Of a DNA stretch of 64,000 nucleotides, positions 42,579 to 51,954 are shown in pieces (position 1 is the stretch's first letter; each line of letters opens with the position of its first letter). Under the pieces are notes generated by a model that was given only the letters and a program-made list of their open reading frames with translations, had not been told where the DNA came from and did no database searches. The DNA lies in the NCBI RefSeq assembly GCF_946222605.1, contig NZ_CAMIIE010000003.1, positions 40,962 through 104,961 on the forward strand, written 5' to 3'. Origin of the DNA: an uncultured Acidocella sp. (GTDB lineage Bacteria; Pseudomonadota; Alphaproteobacteria; Acetobacterales; Acetobacteraceae). A program made the position numbers and the translations under genes.

Positions 42579-42605
42579 CTGGCACTCCTTCCAAGGGAGT
42601 GCTAA
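42579..42605 (+). promoter_or_regulatory. CIRCE operator (HrcA site) before groESL
   Basis: CTGGCACTC, nine bases, GAGTGCTAA. The right arm is the exact CIRCE consensus; the left arm differs at two of nine positions from TTAGCACTC. HrcA binding here represses groESL until heat shock. Confidence 0.85.
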
Positions 42606-42677
42606 CAGCCGCGGTGCCGCACAATTGGGCCGGACAGGCTGGGAAGCTTTTAAGACATAATGTTTAGGAGCGATCAT

Positions 42678-42971
42678 ATGGCGAATTTCCGCCCTCTGCA
42701 CGACCGCGTTGTGGTCCGTCGCATCACCGCCGAAGAAAAGACCGCCGGCGGCATCATCATTCCGGACACCGCCAAGGAAAAGCCGCAGGAAGGTGAAGTC
42801 GTCGCTGCTGGCGCCGGCGCGCGCAACGAGACCGGCGCCCTGGTGGCCCTGGACGTGAAGGCGGGCGACCGCGTGCTGTTCGGCAAATGGTCCGGCACCG
42901 AGGTCAAGATCAACGGGGAAGACCTGCTGATCATGAAAGAATCCGACATTCTCGGCATCATCGCGGCCTGA
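42678..42971 (+). CDS. groES: Co-chaperonin GroES
   Basis: A 97-residue GroES with the full conserved sequence: FRPLHDRVVVRRI, the mobile loop EEKTAGGIIIPDTAKEKPQEG, and the C-terminal DLLIMKESDILGIIAA. It caps the GroEL cavity in the cytoplasm. AGGAG lies seven bases before the ATG at 42678. It is the first gene of a groES-groEL pair controlled by the CIRCE element upstream. Confidence 0.98.
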   Translation: MANFRPLHDRVVVRRITAEEKTAGGIIIPDTAKEKPQEGEVVAAGAGARNETGALVALDVKAGDRVLFGKWSGTEVKINGEDLLIMKESDILGIIAA

Positions 42972-43036
42972 TTTTGAATGGTGGCCATTTGGCCGCCGTC
43001 ATCAGACGCTAAACACACTCTCAAGGAGCTAATCAC

Positions 43037-44683
<1,647 letters not shown>

Positions 44684-44710
44684 TCCAGCCTTCCGGCTTG
44701 AAACAGGAAA

Positions 44711-44736
44711 CCCCGGCAGCGATGCCGGGGTTTTTT
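44711..44736 (+). terminator. Rho-independent terminator of groESL
   Basis: CCCCGGCA, loop GCGA, TGCCGGGG, then six T, 28 bases after the groEL stop. Confidence 0.9.
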
Positions 44737-44861
44737 GTTGGGCAGCGGGCGGCGAGGCGGAGGGCATGTCGCATGGGCGAGATGCAGGATCTATCGCGCG
44801 GGTATCAACCCAGGCCGCACCGGCCTTGCCCACCCGGACCAGCTGACTTTGTATCCCTTAT

Positions 44862-45665
44862 TTAAGACGAGGCTGACGCTTCCAACCAAAGACCACGCTC
44901 TTTCAACCAGCGCTCTTGGTAGAGGCGTTGTGCGGCCAAACCTACATCATTAATGAACCAAAGATTTGCGCCTGCACCTACGGCGGCGCCGATAACCGGC
45001 AGTGCCGCCAAAGACGTTCGCTTGGTGATATTAATACCAAGCATTTTAGCTACTTCTTTGATTGTCATAATGACAGCCGCCGTGCCGAATTTATTTTTAG
45101 CAGCCTCTTCCGCAAGCTTCTTCCATGTGTTTTTGGCAATGAGATTCAAGATATGCGCGTTCATTGCAATTGCTGCAATCTTTTCCTCTTGTGAGTTTGC
45201 CGACGCAGCCGCCAATACAGAAAGAACAAATTGCTGTTCCTCCTGATTGTCAGCGCTGTAACCATACTCAACACCAACTTGACGCACCAATCGAACAGCC
45301 AAAAGCGTAATTGCAGGAATGTCAACCAGAAGCCCTGGAAGCCCCAAAAAACCGCCCCCCGCACCTTCGGCCGCCGCCAAAACCCGATGAAAATCCAAAA
45401 CTCCGGAAACAGCTTTATCGCACGCTTCCAAATCCTCGAAAGTCTCGCAAGCCGCTTTGGTCGTTATGTGCTTCGCAACACTATCCGCTCCGCTAAGGGC
45501 CCCCATTAATGCGGCTTTCGGTATCAGCTTTTCCACGAGCCAGTTCACTGGCGCCAATACAGTGCCTGTAATATTTTTTAAAATGCCGGGTTCGGCCGTT
45601 TTGTATTCATTTATGAGCTTTATCGCGGTTTGAAAATACTCGTTGTTCGGAGAAAACCCATCCAT
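44862..45665 (-). CDS. EcsC family protein
   Basis: A 267-residue protein of the EcsC family (named from the Bacillus ecs operon; function in proteobacteria unknown). The Gly-rich amphipathic core AEGAGGGFLGLPGLLVDIPA and the C-terminal block SLAALPVIGAAVGAGANLWF followed by INDVGLAAQRLYQERW are family hallmarks. The gene is somewhat AT-richer than its neighbours. It faces groEL convergently; the 200 bases upstream (45666-45868) hold no supported gene. Confidence 0.85.
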   Translation of the reverse strand: MDGFSPNNEYFQTAIKLINEYKTAEPGILKNITGTVLAPVNWLVEKLIPKAALMGALSGADSVAKHITTKAACETFEDLEACDKAVSGVLDFHRVLAAAEGAGGGFLGLPGLLVDIPAITLLAVRLVRQVGVEYGYSADNQEEQQFVLSVLAAASANSQEEKIAAIAMNAHILNLIAKNTWKKLAEEAAKNKFGTAAVIMTIKEVAKMLGINITKRTSLAALPVIGAAVGAGANLWFINDVGLAAQRLYQERWLKERGLWLEASASS

Positions 45666-45868
45666 TTTATCGCCTCATAACGATCGTTAAAAATAAAACC
45701 CAACTAAGTTGCTCTTCTTAATAGAAGCGCTTAATTCAACTAGAACGAGAGTAGCGTATGTCTTTTCGATTTGGAAAGAGATTGACGATCCGTCGAATTC
45801 ACTTCTTCTCGATTTTTTCAAGAATTGAAGTCTCGAGTGTAAATCTATAGACCATCTCCTACGCCCCT

Positions 45869-46879
45869 TTGAAAGCACCAAACCGCGTGGATAAACCGAC
45901 CCTTCCCGAGCGCCTCGATACTTTAGGAGCGGGCCTGCGCTTCGCCGGCAAGGCGATTTTCACGCGCTATACGCCGCTGCTGGCGCAGATGGTGGTGACG
46001 CGGCGCTGCAATCTGGCCTGCGGCTATTGCAATGAATATGATGATTTTTCCGCCCCGGTGCCGCTGGCGACGCTGATCGCCCAGGTGGACCATCTGGCGG
46101 CGCTGGGTTGTGCCTCGCTCACCGTCACTGGCGGCGAGACGCTGCTGCATCCGGAGCTGGACCAGGTGATCCGCCATGCCCGCGACAAGGGCATGATCGT
46201 CACCATGATCACCAACGGCTTCAAGCTCTCCAAAAGCTGGATCGAGCGGCTGAACGCGGCGAAGCTGCAGGGCATGCAGATCAGCATCGACAACCTGATC
46301 GCCGACGATATTTCGATGAAGAGCCTCTCCTCCGTGGAAGGGCGGCTGAAGCTGCTGCAGGAGCATGCGAAGTTCAATGTGAATGTGAACTCGGTGCTGG
46401 GCGTGACCGGTGAGCGCACACAGGATGTCATCACCATCGCCGAGACGGCGGCGAAATACGGGTTCCAGCATTCGGTGGGCGTGCTGCACGACCATTCCGG
46501 GGCGCTGAAGGCGCTCTCGGACGCGCAGATGGCGGCCTACCGGAAGGTGACCGAGATTTCGCCCTCGCTAGTGCATACGCTGAATTACAGGCTGTTCCAG
46601 AAGAACCTGATGCAGGGCAAGCCGAATGACTGGAAATGCCGGGCCGGGGCGCGCTATCTCTACATCACCGAGGATGGGCGGGTGCATTATTGCTCGCAGC
46701 AGCGCGGCTATCCGGCGAAGCCGCTGCTGGACTACACGCGCGAGGACATTAAGCGCGAATACCATACCAAGAAGGATTGCGCGCCGACCTGCACGCTGAG
46801 CTGCGTGCACCAGATGAGCCTGTTCGACGGCTTCCGGGGCAAGCAGCGCGAAGCGGACCCCACCCCCGCCCTGGCCTGA
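45869..46879 (+). CDS. Radical SAM protein
   Basis: A 336-residue radical SAM enzyme. The cluster motif is CNLACGYC (CxxxCxxC) in MVVTRRCNLACGYCNEYDDF, followed by the GGE motif LTVTGGETLLHP and MITNGFKLS. The C-terminal region has extra cysteines (WKCRAGARYLYITEDGRVHYC, partial, and DCAPTCTLSCVH) resembling a SPASM/twitch auxiliary cluster. The product is unknown. The start is TTG 45869 with no clear ribosome site; GTG 45887 is an alternative. Its stop overlaps the start of the next gene, so the membrane protein is its likely partner. Confidence 0.85.
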   Translation: MKAPNRVDKPTLPERLDTLGAGLRFAGKAIFTRYTPLLAQMVVTRRCNLACGYCNEYDDFSAPVPLATLIAQVDHLAALGCASLTVTGGETLLHPELDQVIRHARDKGMIVTMITNGFKLSKSWIERLNAAKLQGMQISIDNLIADDISMKSLSSVEGRLKLLQEHAKFNVNVNSVLGVTGERTQDVITIAETAAKYGFQHSVGVLHDHSGALKALSDAQMAAYRKVTEISPSLVHTLNYRLFQKNLMQGKPNDWKCRAGARYLYITEDGRVHYCSQQRGYPAKPLLDYTREDIKREYHTKKDCAPTCTLSCVHQMSLFDGFRGKQREADPTPALA

Positions 46880-47910
46880 TGTATTCCGAGCAGGATCTGA
46901 ACGAGGCGGTTCAGGCCGGGGCGATCAGCGCGCAAAATGCCGCGGCGCTGCGCGAATTCGTCGCGGCGCGGCGGCAAATGCCGGCGGTGGATGAGGAATA
47001 TGTCCGGCTCTTAAGCGGCTTCAACGATATTTTCGTCTCCATCGCCATCGCGCTGGTCGGCATCGCCACCTTCGTGCTGGCCGGGGATGCTTGGTCACGC
47101 GGGCTGGCGATGGCGGCGGAAGCCTGGGTGATGGCGGAGTATTTCACCCGCCGCCGGCGCATGGCGCTGCCGAGCATTCTGCTGCTGCTGCTCTATGCCC
47201 AGGGCGTGGCGTTGCTGTTGATGCATGTGATCGGCGTGTATGTGGCGGACCATCTGCTGGCCTTCCTGCCTTATGGGCGGGTGGGGACGAAGAGCGGGCT
47301 GTATCTCACCACCGGCTTTACCGCCGGGATCGAGGCGCTGGCGATCTATGCGCATTGGTGGCGCTTCAAGGTGCCGATCACGGTGGCGGCCGGGTGCGGG
47401 GCCTTGGTCGGGCTGGTGGTGTTTCTGGCGCTGGGCTTCGCCCCCGGGCTGCTGCCTTACTGGCCCTGGCTGATGATCGCGGGCGGGCTGGCGGTGTTCG
47501 CGGTGGCGTTGTGGTGGGACATGTCGGACCGCGCCCGGCTCACCCGCCGGGCGGATGTGGCCTTCTGGCTGCATCTGCTGGCGGCGCCGATGCTGGTGCA
47601 TCCGGCGTTTTATCTGCTGGGGCTGTTGCAGGGCGGCGGCGATGCGGCGGTGGCGGTGGCGCTGTACGCGGTGCTGGCGGTGGTGGCGCTGCTGGTGGAT
47701 CGGCGGGCCTTGCTGGTCTCCGCTCTTGGCTATGTGATTTATGCACTGGCGCATGTGCTGCGGCAATCCGGCAGCGAGGCGCAGAGCCTGGCGGTGACGG
47801 CGCTGATCGCCGGCTGCGCGCTGCTGCTGCTCTCCGCCTTCTGGCACCGCGTAAGGATCGCGCTCCTGCGCCTGCTCCCGGTCGCGCTGACAGTCAAACT
47901 CCCCGCGTAA
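46879..47910 (+). CDS. Polytopic membrane protein coupled to the radical SAM gene
   Basis: A 343-residue protein with a soluble N-terminal stretch of about 45 residues (MYSEQDLNEAVQAGAISAQN) and about nine or ten predicted membrane helices, resembling DUF2157-like proteins in plan. ATG 46879 overlaps the radical SAM stop by one base. No catalytic motif is visible. The tight coupling suggests a shared pathway, such as membrane insertion or export of the radical SAM product, but this is inference. Confidence 0.75.
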   Translation: MYSEQDLNEAVQAGAISAQNAAALREFVAARRQMPAVDEEYVRLLSGFNDIFVSIAIALVGIATFVLAGDAWSRGLAMAAEAWVMAEYFTRRRRMALPSILLLLLYAQGVALLLMHVIGVYVADHLLAFLPYGRVGTKSGLYLTTGFTAGIEALAIYAHWWRFKVPITVAAGCGALVGLVVFLALGFAPGLLPYWPWLMIAGGLAVFAVALWWDMSDRARLTRRADVAFWLHLLAAPMLVHPAFYLLGLLQGGGDAAVAVALYAVLAVVALLVDRRALLVSALGYVIYALAHVLRQSGSEAQSLAVTALIAGCALLLLSAFWHRVRIALLRLLPVALTVKLPA

Positions 47911-47925
47911 CAGCGCAAAGGTTTT

Positions 47926-48054
47926 TAGAGCCTGATCGGGTCAGATTGAATCGCGAAGCGATCAAGCTGAACCGTGAATCAGCCTCTCAATCAAAGAGCT
48001 AGAGCGCGTTCAGGGTGACGCAACCGCGTCAACCTGAACAAATAGCGCTCTAGA
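47926..48054 (+). repeat. Related CTAG-bounded hairpin composite
   Basis: Two further modules precede copy B. The second (47999-48054) reads CTAGAGCGCGTTCAGG...CGCTCTAG and folds as TAGAGCG/CGCTCTA, GTTCAGG/CCTGAAC and TGACGC/GCGTCA around AACC. This is the fold and core of module 1 of the main family with different middle and outer stems. It shares the CTAG boundary with copy B. Confidence 0.75.
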
Positions 48055-48155
48055 GCAATATGTGTTTAGGTTGACGCGCCAGCGTCAAAATAAACACATG
48101 AAATTGCTCGCTAAAACGAAAGCTAGAGCGTTCAGCTAAAAGCTGAAGGCTCTAG
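48051..48155 (+). repeat. CTAG-bounded hairpin repeat, copy B
   Basis: Module 1 is essentially identical to copy A. Module 2 is the other variant, TAGAGCGTTCAGCT-AAA-AGCTGAAGGCTCTA, with one G-G mismatch in the stem. It is followed by the terminator-like palindrome at 48163. Confidence 0.9.
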
Positions 48156-48162
48156 CGGGTTT

Positions 48163-48188
48163 GGGGGGATTTTTTCAAAAATCCCCCC
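48163..48188. terminator. Bidirectional hairpin between convergent genes
   Basis: GGGGGGATTTTT, loop TC, AAAAATCCCCCC: the same 12-bp stem as at 17073-17098, again between convergent genes (membrane protein and nitroreductase). Confidence 0.65.
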
Positions 48189-48199
48189 AATTCTTGCTT

Positions 48200-48793
48200 T
48201 CAGAACCCGCCTTCGAAGGCCAATTCCGTCACCGGCTTGCGCGGGCTCGGCGCCTCGCGCGCCTGCAAAGCTTCCGGCAGCTGGTCCTTCGGCCCCTGCT
48301 TGCCGATCACCAGCCCCATCTCGACCTTATAGCCGGCCGGGATTTTCAGTTCGGTGTAGATCTTCTCCAGCTCGATGCCGACCATGCCGTGCGCGAACCA
48401 GCCCATGGCGGTGGCCTGCAGCGCCAGGCAGGCCCAGGCGGCGCCGGCGTCGAAGGAATGGCTGTAGGAGGGCACCGGCGTCTCCTTGCCCGGCACCGTC
48501 ATGGTCTCGGAGGAGACGATGAAGACGATGGCGGAGCCGGTCTTTGCCCAGCTCTGGTTGAACGGGTTCAGCAGACCGAGGAACTTGTCCCAATGCGCAT
48601 TGTCGCGGCGGGCATAAAGAAAGCGCCAGGGCTGGGAATTATAGGAGGAAGGCGCCCAGCGCGCGGCCTCGAACATGGTGCGCAGATCATGCTCGGAAAT
48701 GCCCTCGCCATTAAAGGCGCGCGGCGACCAGCGCTCAAGGAAAATCGGCTCGATCGGGTGGTCGGCCGTGCGGGAATTGGCGGTCAGGCTCAT
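48200..48793 (-). CDS. Nitroreductase family protein
   Basis: A 197-residue flavin-dependent nitroreductase-family protein. Family blocks are IFLERWSPRAFNGEGIS, FEAARWAPSSYNSQPWRFLY (FMN-binding) and the C-terminal GYKVEMGLVIGKQG. Such cytoplasmic enzymes reduce nitro or quinone compounds with NAD(P)H. ATG 48793 has AAAGGAG nearby, giving a clear start. It appears to be a single-gene unit between a repeat cluster and a palindromic repeat. Confidence 0.9.
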   Translation of the reverse strand: MSLTANSRTADHPIEPIFLERWSPRAFNGEGISEHDLRTMFEAARWAPSSYNSQPWRFLYARRDNAHWDKFLGLLNPFNQSWAKTGSAIVFIVSSETMTVPGKETPVPSYSHSFDAGAAWACLALQATAMGWFAHGMVGIELEKIYTELKIPAGYKVEMGLVIGKQGPKDQLPEALQAREAPSPRKPVTELAFEGGF

Positions 48794-48810
48794 GCATCGC
48801 TCCTTTAAGT

Positions 48811-48957
48811 AAGAGACTGTCTGAAACGCCACTCTGGCGGCCGCCAAGCGGCGATTTGCTGTGCTCCGGTGCTCACGTACCTCAAGTACGCTGCGCTCCG
48901 GTGCTCGCAAATCACCACTTGGCGACTCACCATAGCGACTTTTGAAACAGCCTCTAA
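48811..48957. repeat. Palindromic intergenic repeat with REP-like core
   Basis: Outer ends AGAGACTGTCTGAAACGC and GACTTTTGAAACAGCCTCT are inverted relatives. The core contains the direct repeat CTCCGGTGCTC twice, flanking CACGTACCTCAAGTACGCTG. Only one copy is in this window; the inverted ends and core suggest a mobile repeat. Confidence 0.55.
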
Positions 48958-49007
48958 GACACGGCGCGAGCTTAACCGAGCCTCAAAGGAGAGGCAAAGA
49001 CGCTGCC

Positions 49008-49865
49008 TTATTGCAGGTTGCGGTTGGGGGCTTCTGCGGCGACCGGGCGGGCCACCGGAGCTTCGGCGACCTCGTTGCGGCCATTGCCGGTGGCGGCGAT
49101 CACCGTGCCGGTATCGGCATGGTTATAGATGAAGCCATAGGTCGGGTAGGTGGAACCCATGGTGCGGGTATCGCCCAGCTCAACCTGCACCGCGGACCAG
49201 TTATTGTCCGGGGAAACGTCCTGGATGGTGACGTCGTTGGTGATCGAGCCCGGCACCCAGTTGGCCTGCGTCACCAGGATGGTGCGCGGGTCCAAAACGG
49301 CGGTGACGACGGCGACATGGCCGAGCGGCATGCGGCCGATGGAGCGGAAATTCAGCACGGCGCCGACCTTCGGGGTGTCGCCGCGCTGATAACGGCCGGC
49401 GGCTTCGGCCCACCAGAGGAAGGCATCGCCGGAGAGCTGGATATGCGAGACCTCGCGCGCATAAGGCACGCACTGAATATAGGAATGGCGATATTCGGCG
49501 GCGATTCGGGCGCGGTGGGAGAGATGGCGGCTGGCGACATGATGCAGCTCATGCGCATCGCGGCGGCTGGCTTCGTGAGTGCGGCTGATCTCGTGATGGC
49601 TCTGCGCCACATGGCTGCTCACGCGGTGGATTTCGTGGGTGGCCACATGGGTGCTGATATGATGGGTCTCGTGCGCGACGCGGCTGCTGCTGTGATGCAC
49701 CGTGCTGTGCGCGATATGGGAGACGTGGGAGACATGGGAGACGCTGTGATGGGTGGAGGCCTTGGCGGCGGCGGGGCAGAGGGCGGTTAGCGCGGCGACG
49801 GAGACACCAGCGGCCCAGGCGCCAACGCCCTTTGTCATCATCCTGTTCGCCTTGTTCCCAGCCAT
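49008..49865 (-). CDS. Exported CHAP-domain protein with His-rich linker
   Basis: A 285-residue exported protein. After a signal peptide (residues about 9-37, ending CPAAAKA) comes an 80-residue low-complexity stretch with about 23 His among Ser, Val and Thr (for example HHSVSHVSHVSHIAHSTVHH). The second half is a CHAP domain with catalytic Cys in YIQCVPYAREVS and His in MPLGHVAVVTAV, then NWVPGS. CHAP proteins cleave peptidoglycan cross-links or stems. The His-rich part may bind metal or act as a pH-responsive linker. The 284 bases upstream (49866-50149) hold only a terminator for ridA. Confidence 0.8.
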   Translation of the reverse strand: MAGNKANRMMTKGVGAWAAGVSVAALTALCPAAAKASTHHSVSHVSHVSHIAHSTVHHSSSRVAHETHHISTHVATHEIHRVSSHVAQSHHEISRTHEASRRDAHELHHVASRHLSHRARIAAEYRHSYIQCVPYAREVSHIQLSGDAFLWWAEAAGRYQRGDTPKVGAVLNFRSIGRMPLGHVAVVTAVLDPRTILVTQANWVPGSITNDVTIQDVSPDNNWSAVQVELGDTRTMGSTYPTYGFIYNHADTGTVIAATGNGRNEVAEAPVARPVAAEAPNRNLQ

Positions 49866-50083
49866 TTCGTGTCCACCCGATCCGTACGAGACGCAAACAA
49901 ACTATGACGATTTGCTACGGGTGGATTGCAGGACGCGCAACCCATGACTGCGACAAAATTACAACAGATACATGAATTCGATGATCTGAGTGTCATCTAG
50001 CTGTTATGTTTAAGACAATTTTCCTAAACGCCGAAAACGCAATCTTTCCAGGCCAGAACCGGGTTTTTTAAGCGAGTCTTAAC

Positions 50084-50108
50084 AAAAAAGGGAGCGTGGA
50101 ACGCTCCC
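50084..50108 (-). terminator. Rho-independent terminator of ridA
   Basis: On the minus strand GGGAGCGT and ACGCTCCC form an 8-bp stem followed by six T. Confidence 0.8.
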
Positions 50109-50149
50109 CAAATCGTTCATTCTAAAAAAGAATGAAGGGCCGGTAAAAA

Positions 50150-50500
50150 TCAGCGGCAGGCGGTGACCATGATCTCCACCAGCCAGGCCGGGTCGGCCAG
50201 CTTGGCCTCGACGCAGGCGCGCACCGGGGCCTGGCCTTCCGGCAGCCATGCGGTCCAGACTTCATTAAGCGCCGCGCGGTCTGAAATATCCTTTAGCCAG
50301 ATATGCGCCTGGAGCAGGCGGGTATTGTCGGTGCCATGCGCTTCCAGCAGGGCATCGATCTGATCCAGCACATCCTTGGTCTGGGCCTTGATGTCGCCGC
50401 TATTGTCCAGCGGGCCAACGCCCATGGTGTAGACGAACCCGTGATATTCGACGGCCTTGGCGAGAACCGGGCCGGCCTCGGTGCGGATGATACGGCTCAT
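50150..50500 (-). CDS. RidA family protein
   Basis: A 116-residue YjgF/YER057c/UK114 (RidA) protein, cytoplasmic trimers that hydrolyse reactive enamine/imine intermediates. Conserved parts are the Tyr/Gly-rich start YHGFVYTMGVGPLDNSGD, the QTKDVLDQIDALLEAHGTD helix and VRACVEAKLADPAWLVEIMV; the deaminating Arg sits in VRACVEAKL. The ATG at 50500 follows the lipoprotein stop by 11 bases. RidA deals with 2-aminoacrylate in many bacteria; whether this member does is inference. Confidence 0.88.
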   Translation of the reverse strand: MSRIIRTEAGPVLAKAVEYHGFVYTMGVGPLDNSGDIKAQTKDVLDQIDALLEAHGTDNTRLLQAHIWLKDISDRAALNEVWTAWLPEGQAPVRACVEAKLADPAWLVEIMVTACR

Positions 50501-50511
50501 GAGAAACTCCG

Positions 50512-50838
50512 TTAGTTGACGATATGCGGGGCGACGACCGGCACGTTGTTGACGCTGGGGCCGCCATTCTGGTTGCCGAACTGCACGCAACGCTGAATCT
50601 GCTGATAGCGCTCGTTCATCGCGCCCATCTGCTCGGACTGAAACAGCTGCGTCGGCGCGCCGAAGCGCTGGCCGTCCTGCAGGGTGCGGGCCTGCAGGTT
50701 GAGCGTGCTGTTCTGATAGGCCTGGTTGGCGCTGGCGGTGCAGGCGGCCTGGTTGGCGGCCTCGGCCTGGCTTTGCGGCTGGCTGGCGCAGCCGGCCAGA
50801 AGCAGGGCGGCCGCCAGCGCGGCAAGATACGGTTTCAT
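50512..50838 (-). CDS. Small lipoprotein
   Basis: A 108-residue protein with a lipobox, LAALAAALLLAGCASQ, so the mature protein begins with a lipidated Cys at residue 17. The remainder is Gln- and Asn-rich (NQAYQNSTLNLQARTLQDGQ) and contains two further cysteines. No domain is recognised. It lies between ridA and the quinone oxidoreductase gene on the same strand. Confidence 0.8.
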   Translation of the reverse strand: MKPYLAALAAALLLAGCASQPQSQAEAANQAACTASANQAYQNSTLNLQARTLQDGQRFGAPTQLFQSEQMGAMNERYQQIQRCVQFGNQNGGPSVNNVPVVAPHIVN

Positions 50839-50891
50839 GCGATAGGGCTTCCGTTGGTCTGGGCGCAGCCATATCGGCTTTGCGGGAAAAC

Positions 50892-51890
50892 TCAACCGGC
50901 CACGTCCAGCAAAATCTTGCCGATATGGGTGCTGGCCTCCATCAGCGCGTGCGCCTGCGCCACCTGGGCCAGGGGAAACACCTTGTCGATCACCGGGGAG
51001 ACCTTGCCCTTGGCCAGCAGCGGCCAGACATGATGCTTCAGCGAGGCGGCGATATGCGCCTTCTCCTCGGCGCTGCGCGGGCGCATGGTGGAGCCGGTGA
51101 TGGTCAGGCGCCTGGTCATCACCGGCAGCAGATCGATCTCGGCCTTGGCGCCCTGCATGAAGGCCACCTGCACCAGCCGGCCGCGCGGGGCGAGGGATTG
51201 GAGATTGCGCTGGACGTAAGGGGCGCCGACCATGTCCAGCACCACATCCACCCCGCGTCTGTCGGTGGCCTGGGCGATGACCGCCTGGAAATCCTGGGTC
51301 TTGTAGTTGATCGCGGTGGCGCCATAGCGCTCGATGAAGGCGCATTTCTCGTCCGAGCCGGCGGTGGCGAAAACCCGCGAGCCCTGCGCGCAGGCCAGCT
51401 GCAAGGCGGTGAGGCCGATGCCGGAGGTGCCGCCATGCACCAGCAGGCTCTCCTGCGGGGCAAGCTGCGCCATGTCGAACAGATTGGCCCAGACGGTGAA
51501 AAAATTCTCCGGAATCGCGGCGGCCTTGAAGGCGTCGTACCCCTCCGGCCAGTGCAGGCACTGCCCGGCCGGCACCGCGACATATTCCGCGTAGCCGCCG
51601 CCATTGCACAGCGCCGTCACCTTATGGCCGGGATAAAACCCGCTTGCCATCTCGCCCAGCGCCACCACCTCGCCGGCCACTTCCAGCCCCAGAATCGGGC
51701 TGGCGCCGGGCGGGGGCGGGTAGAGCCCCTTGCGCTGCTGCACATCCGGCCGGTTCACCCCGGCCGCCTGCACGCGGATCAATATCTCATCCGGCCCCGG
51801 CACGGGCACCGGGCCCTGGGCGATCACCAACGCCTCCGGGCCGCCAGGGGTGGGAAGATCGACAAAGCGCATCGTCTCGGGAAGCATCAT
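50892..51890 (-). CDS. NAD(P)H:quinone oxidoreductase (zeta-crystallin/PIG3 type)
   Basis: A 332-residue medium-chain dehydrogenase/reductase without zinc ligands. Segments include AAGVNRPDVQQRKGLYPPPP, GLEVAGEVVALGE, and the nucleotide-binding LLVHGGTSGIGLTALQLACA. These match the PIG3/QOR group. ATG 51890, or the adjacent ATG 51887, is chosen; the frame extends further upstream but into the divergent gene's promoter. Quinones or alpha,beta-unsaturated carbonyls are the likely substrates. Confidence 0.9.
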   Translation of the reverse strand: MMLPETMRFVDLPTPGGPEALVIAQGPVPVPGPDEILIRVQAAGVNRPDVQQRKGLYPPPPGASPILGLEVAGEVVALGEMASGFYPGHKVTALCNGGGYAEYVAVPAGQCLHWPEGYDAFKAAAIPENFFTVWANLFDMAQLAPQESLLVHGGTSGIGLTALQLACAQGSRVFATAGSDEKCAFIERYGATAINYKTQDFQAVIAQATDRRGVDVVLDMVGAPYVQRNLQSLAPRGRLVQVAFMQGAKAEIDLLPVMTRRLTITGSTMRPRSAEEKAHIAASLKHHVWPLLAKGKVSPVIDKVFPLAQVAQAHALMEASTHIGKILLDVAG

Positions 51891-51954
51891 GGCGCCATAT
51901 CGACGCCTTCGCCCGGCTTGCGTCAAGCCATCGCCGGTGCAAGGTAGGCGGCGC

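Noticed and set aside
45687..45881. 64-residue minus-strand frame between the EcsC and radical SAM genes
   Set aside because: No ribosome site, no recognisable motif, and overlaps the start of the radical SAM gene.
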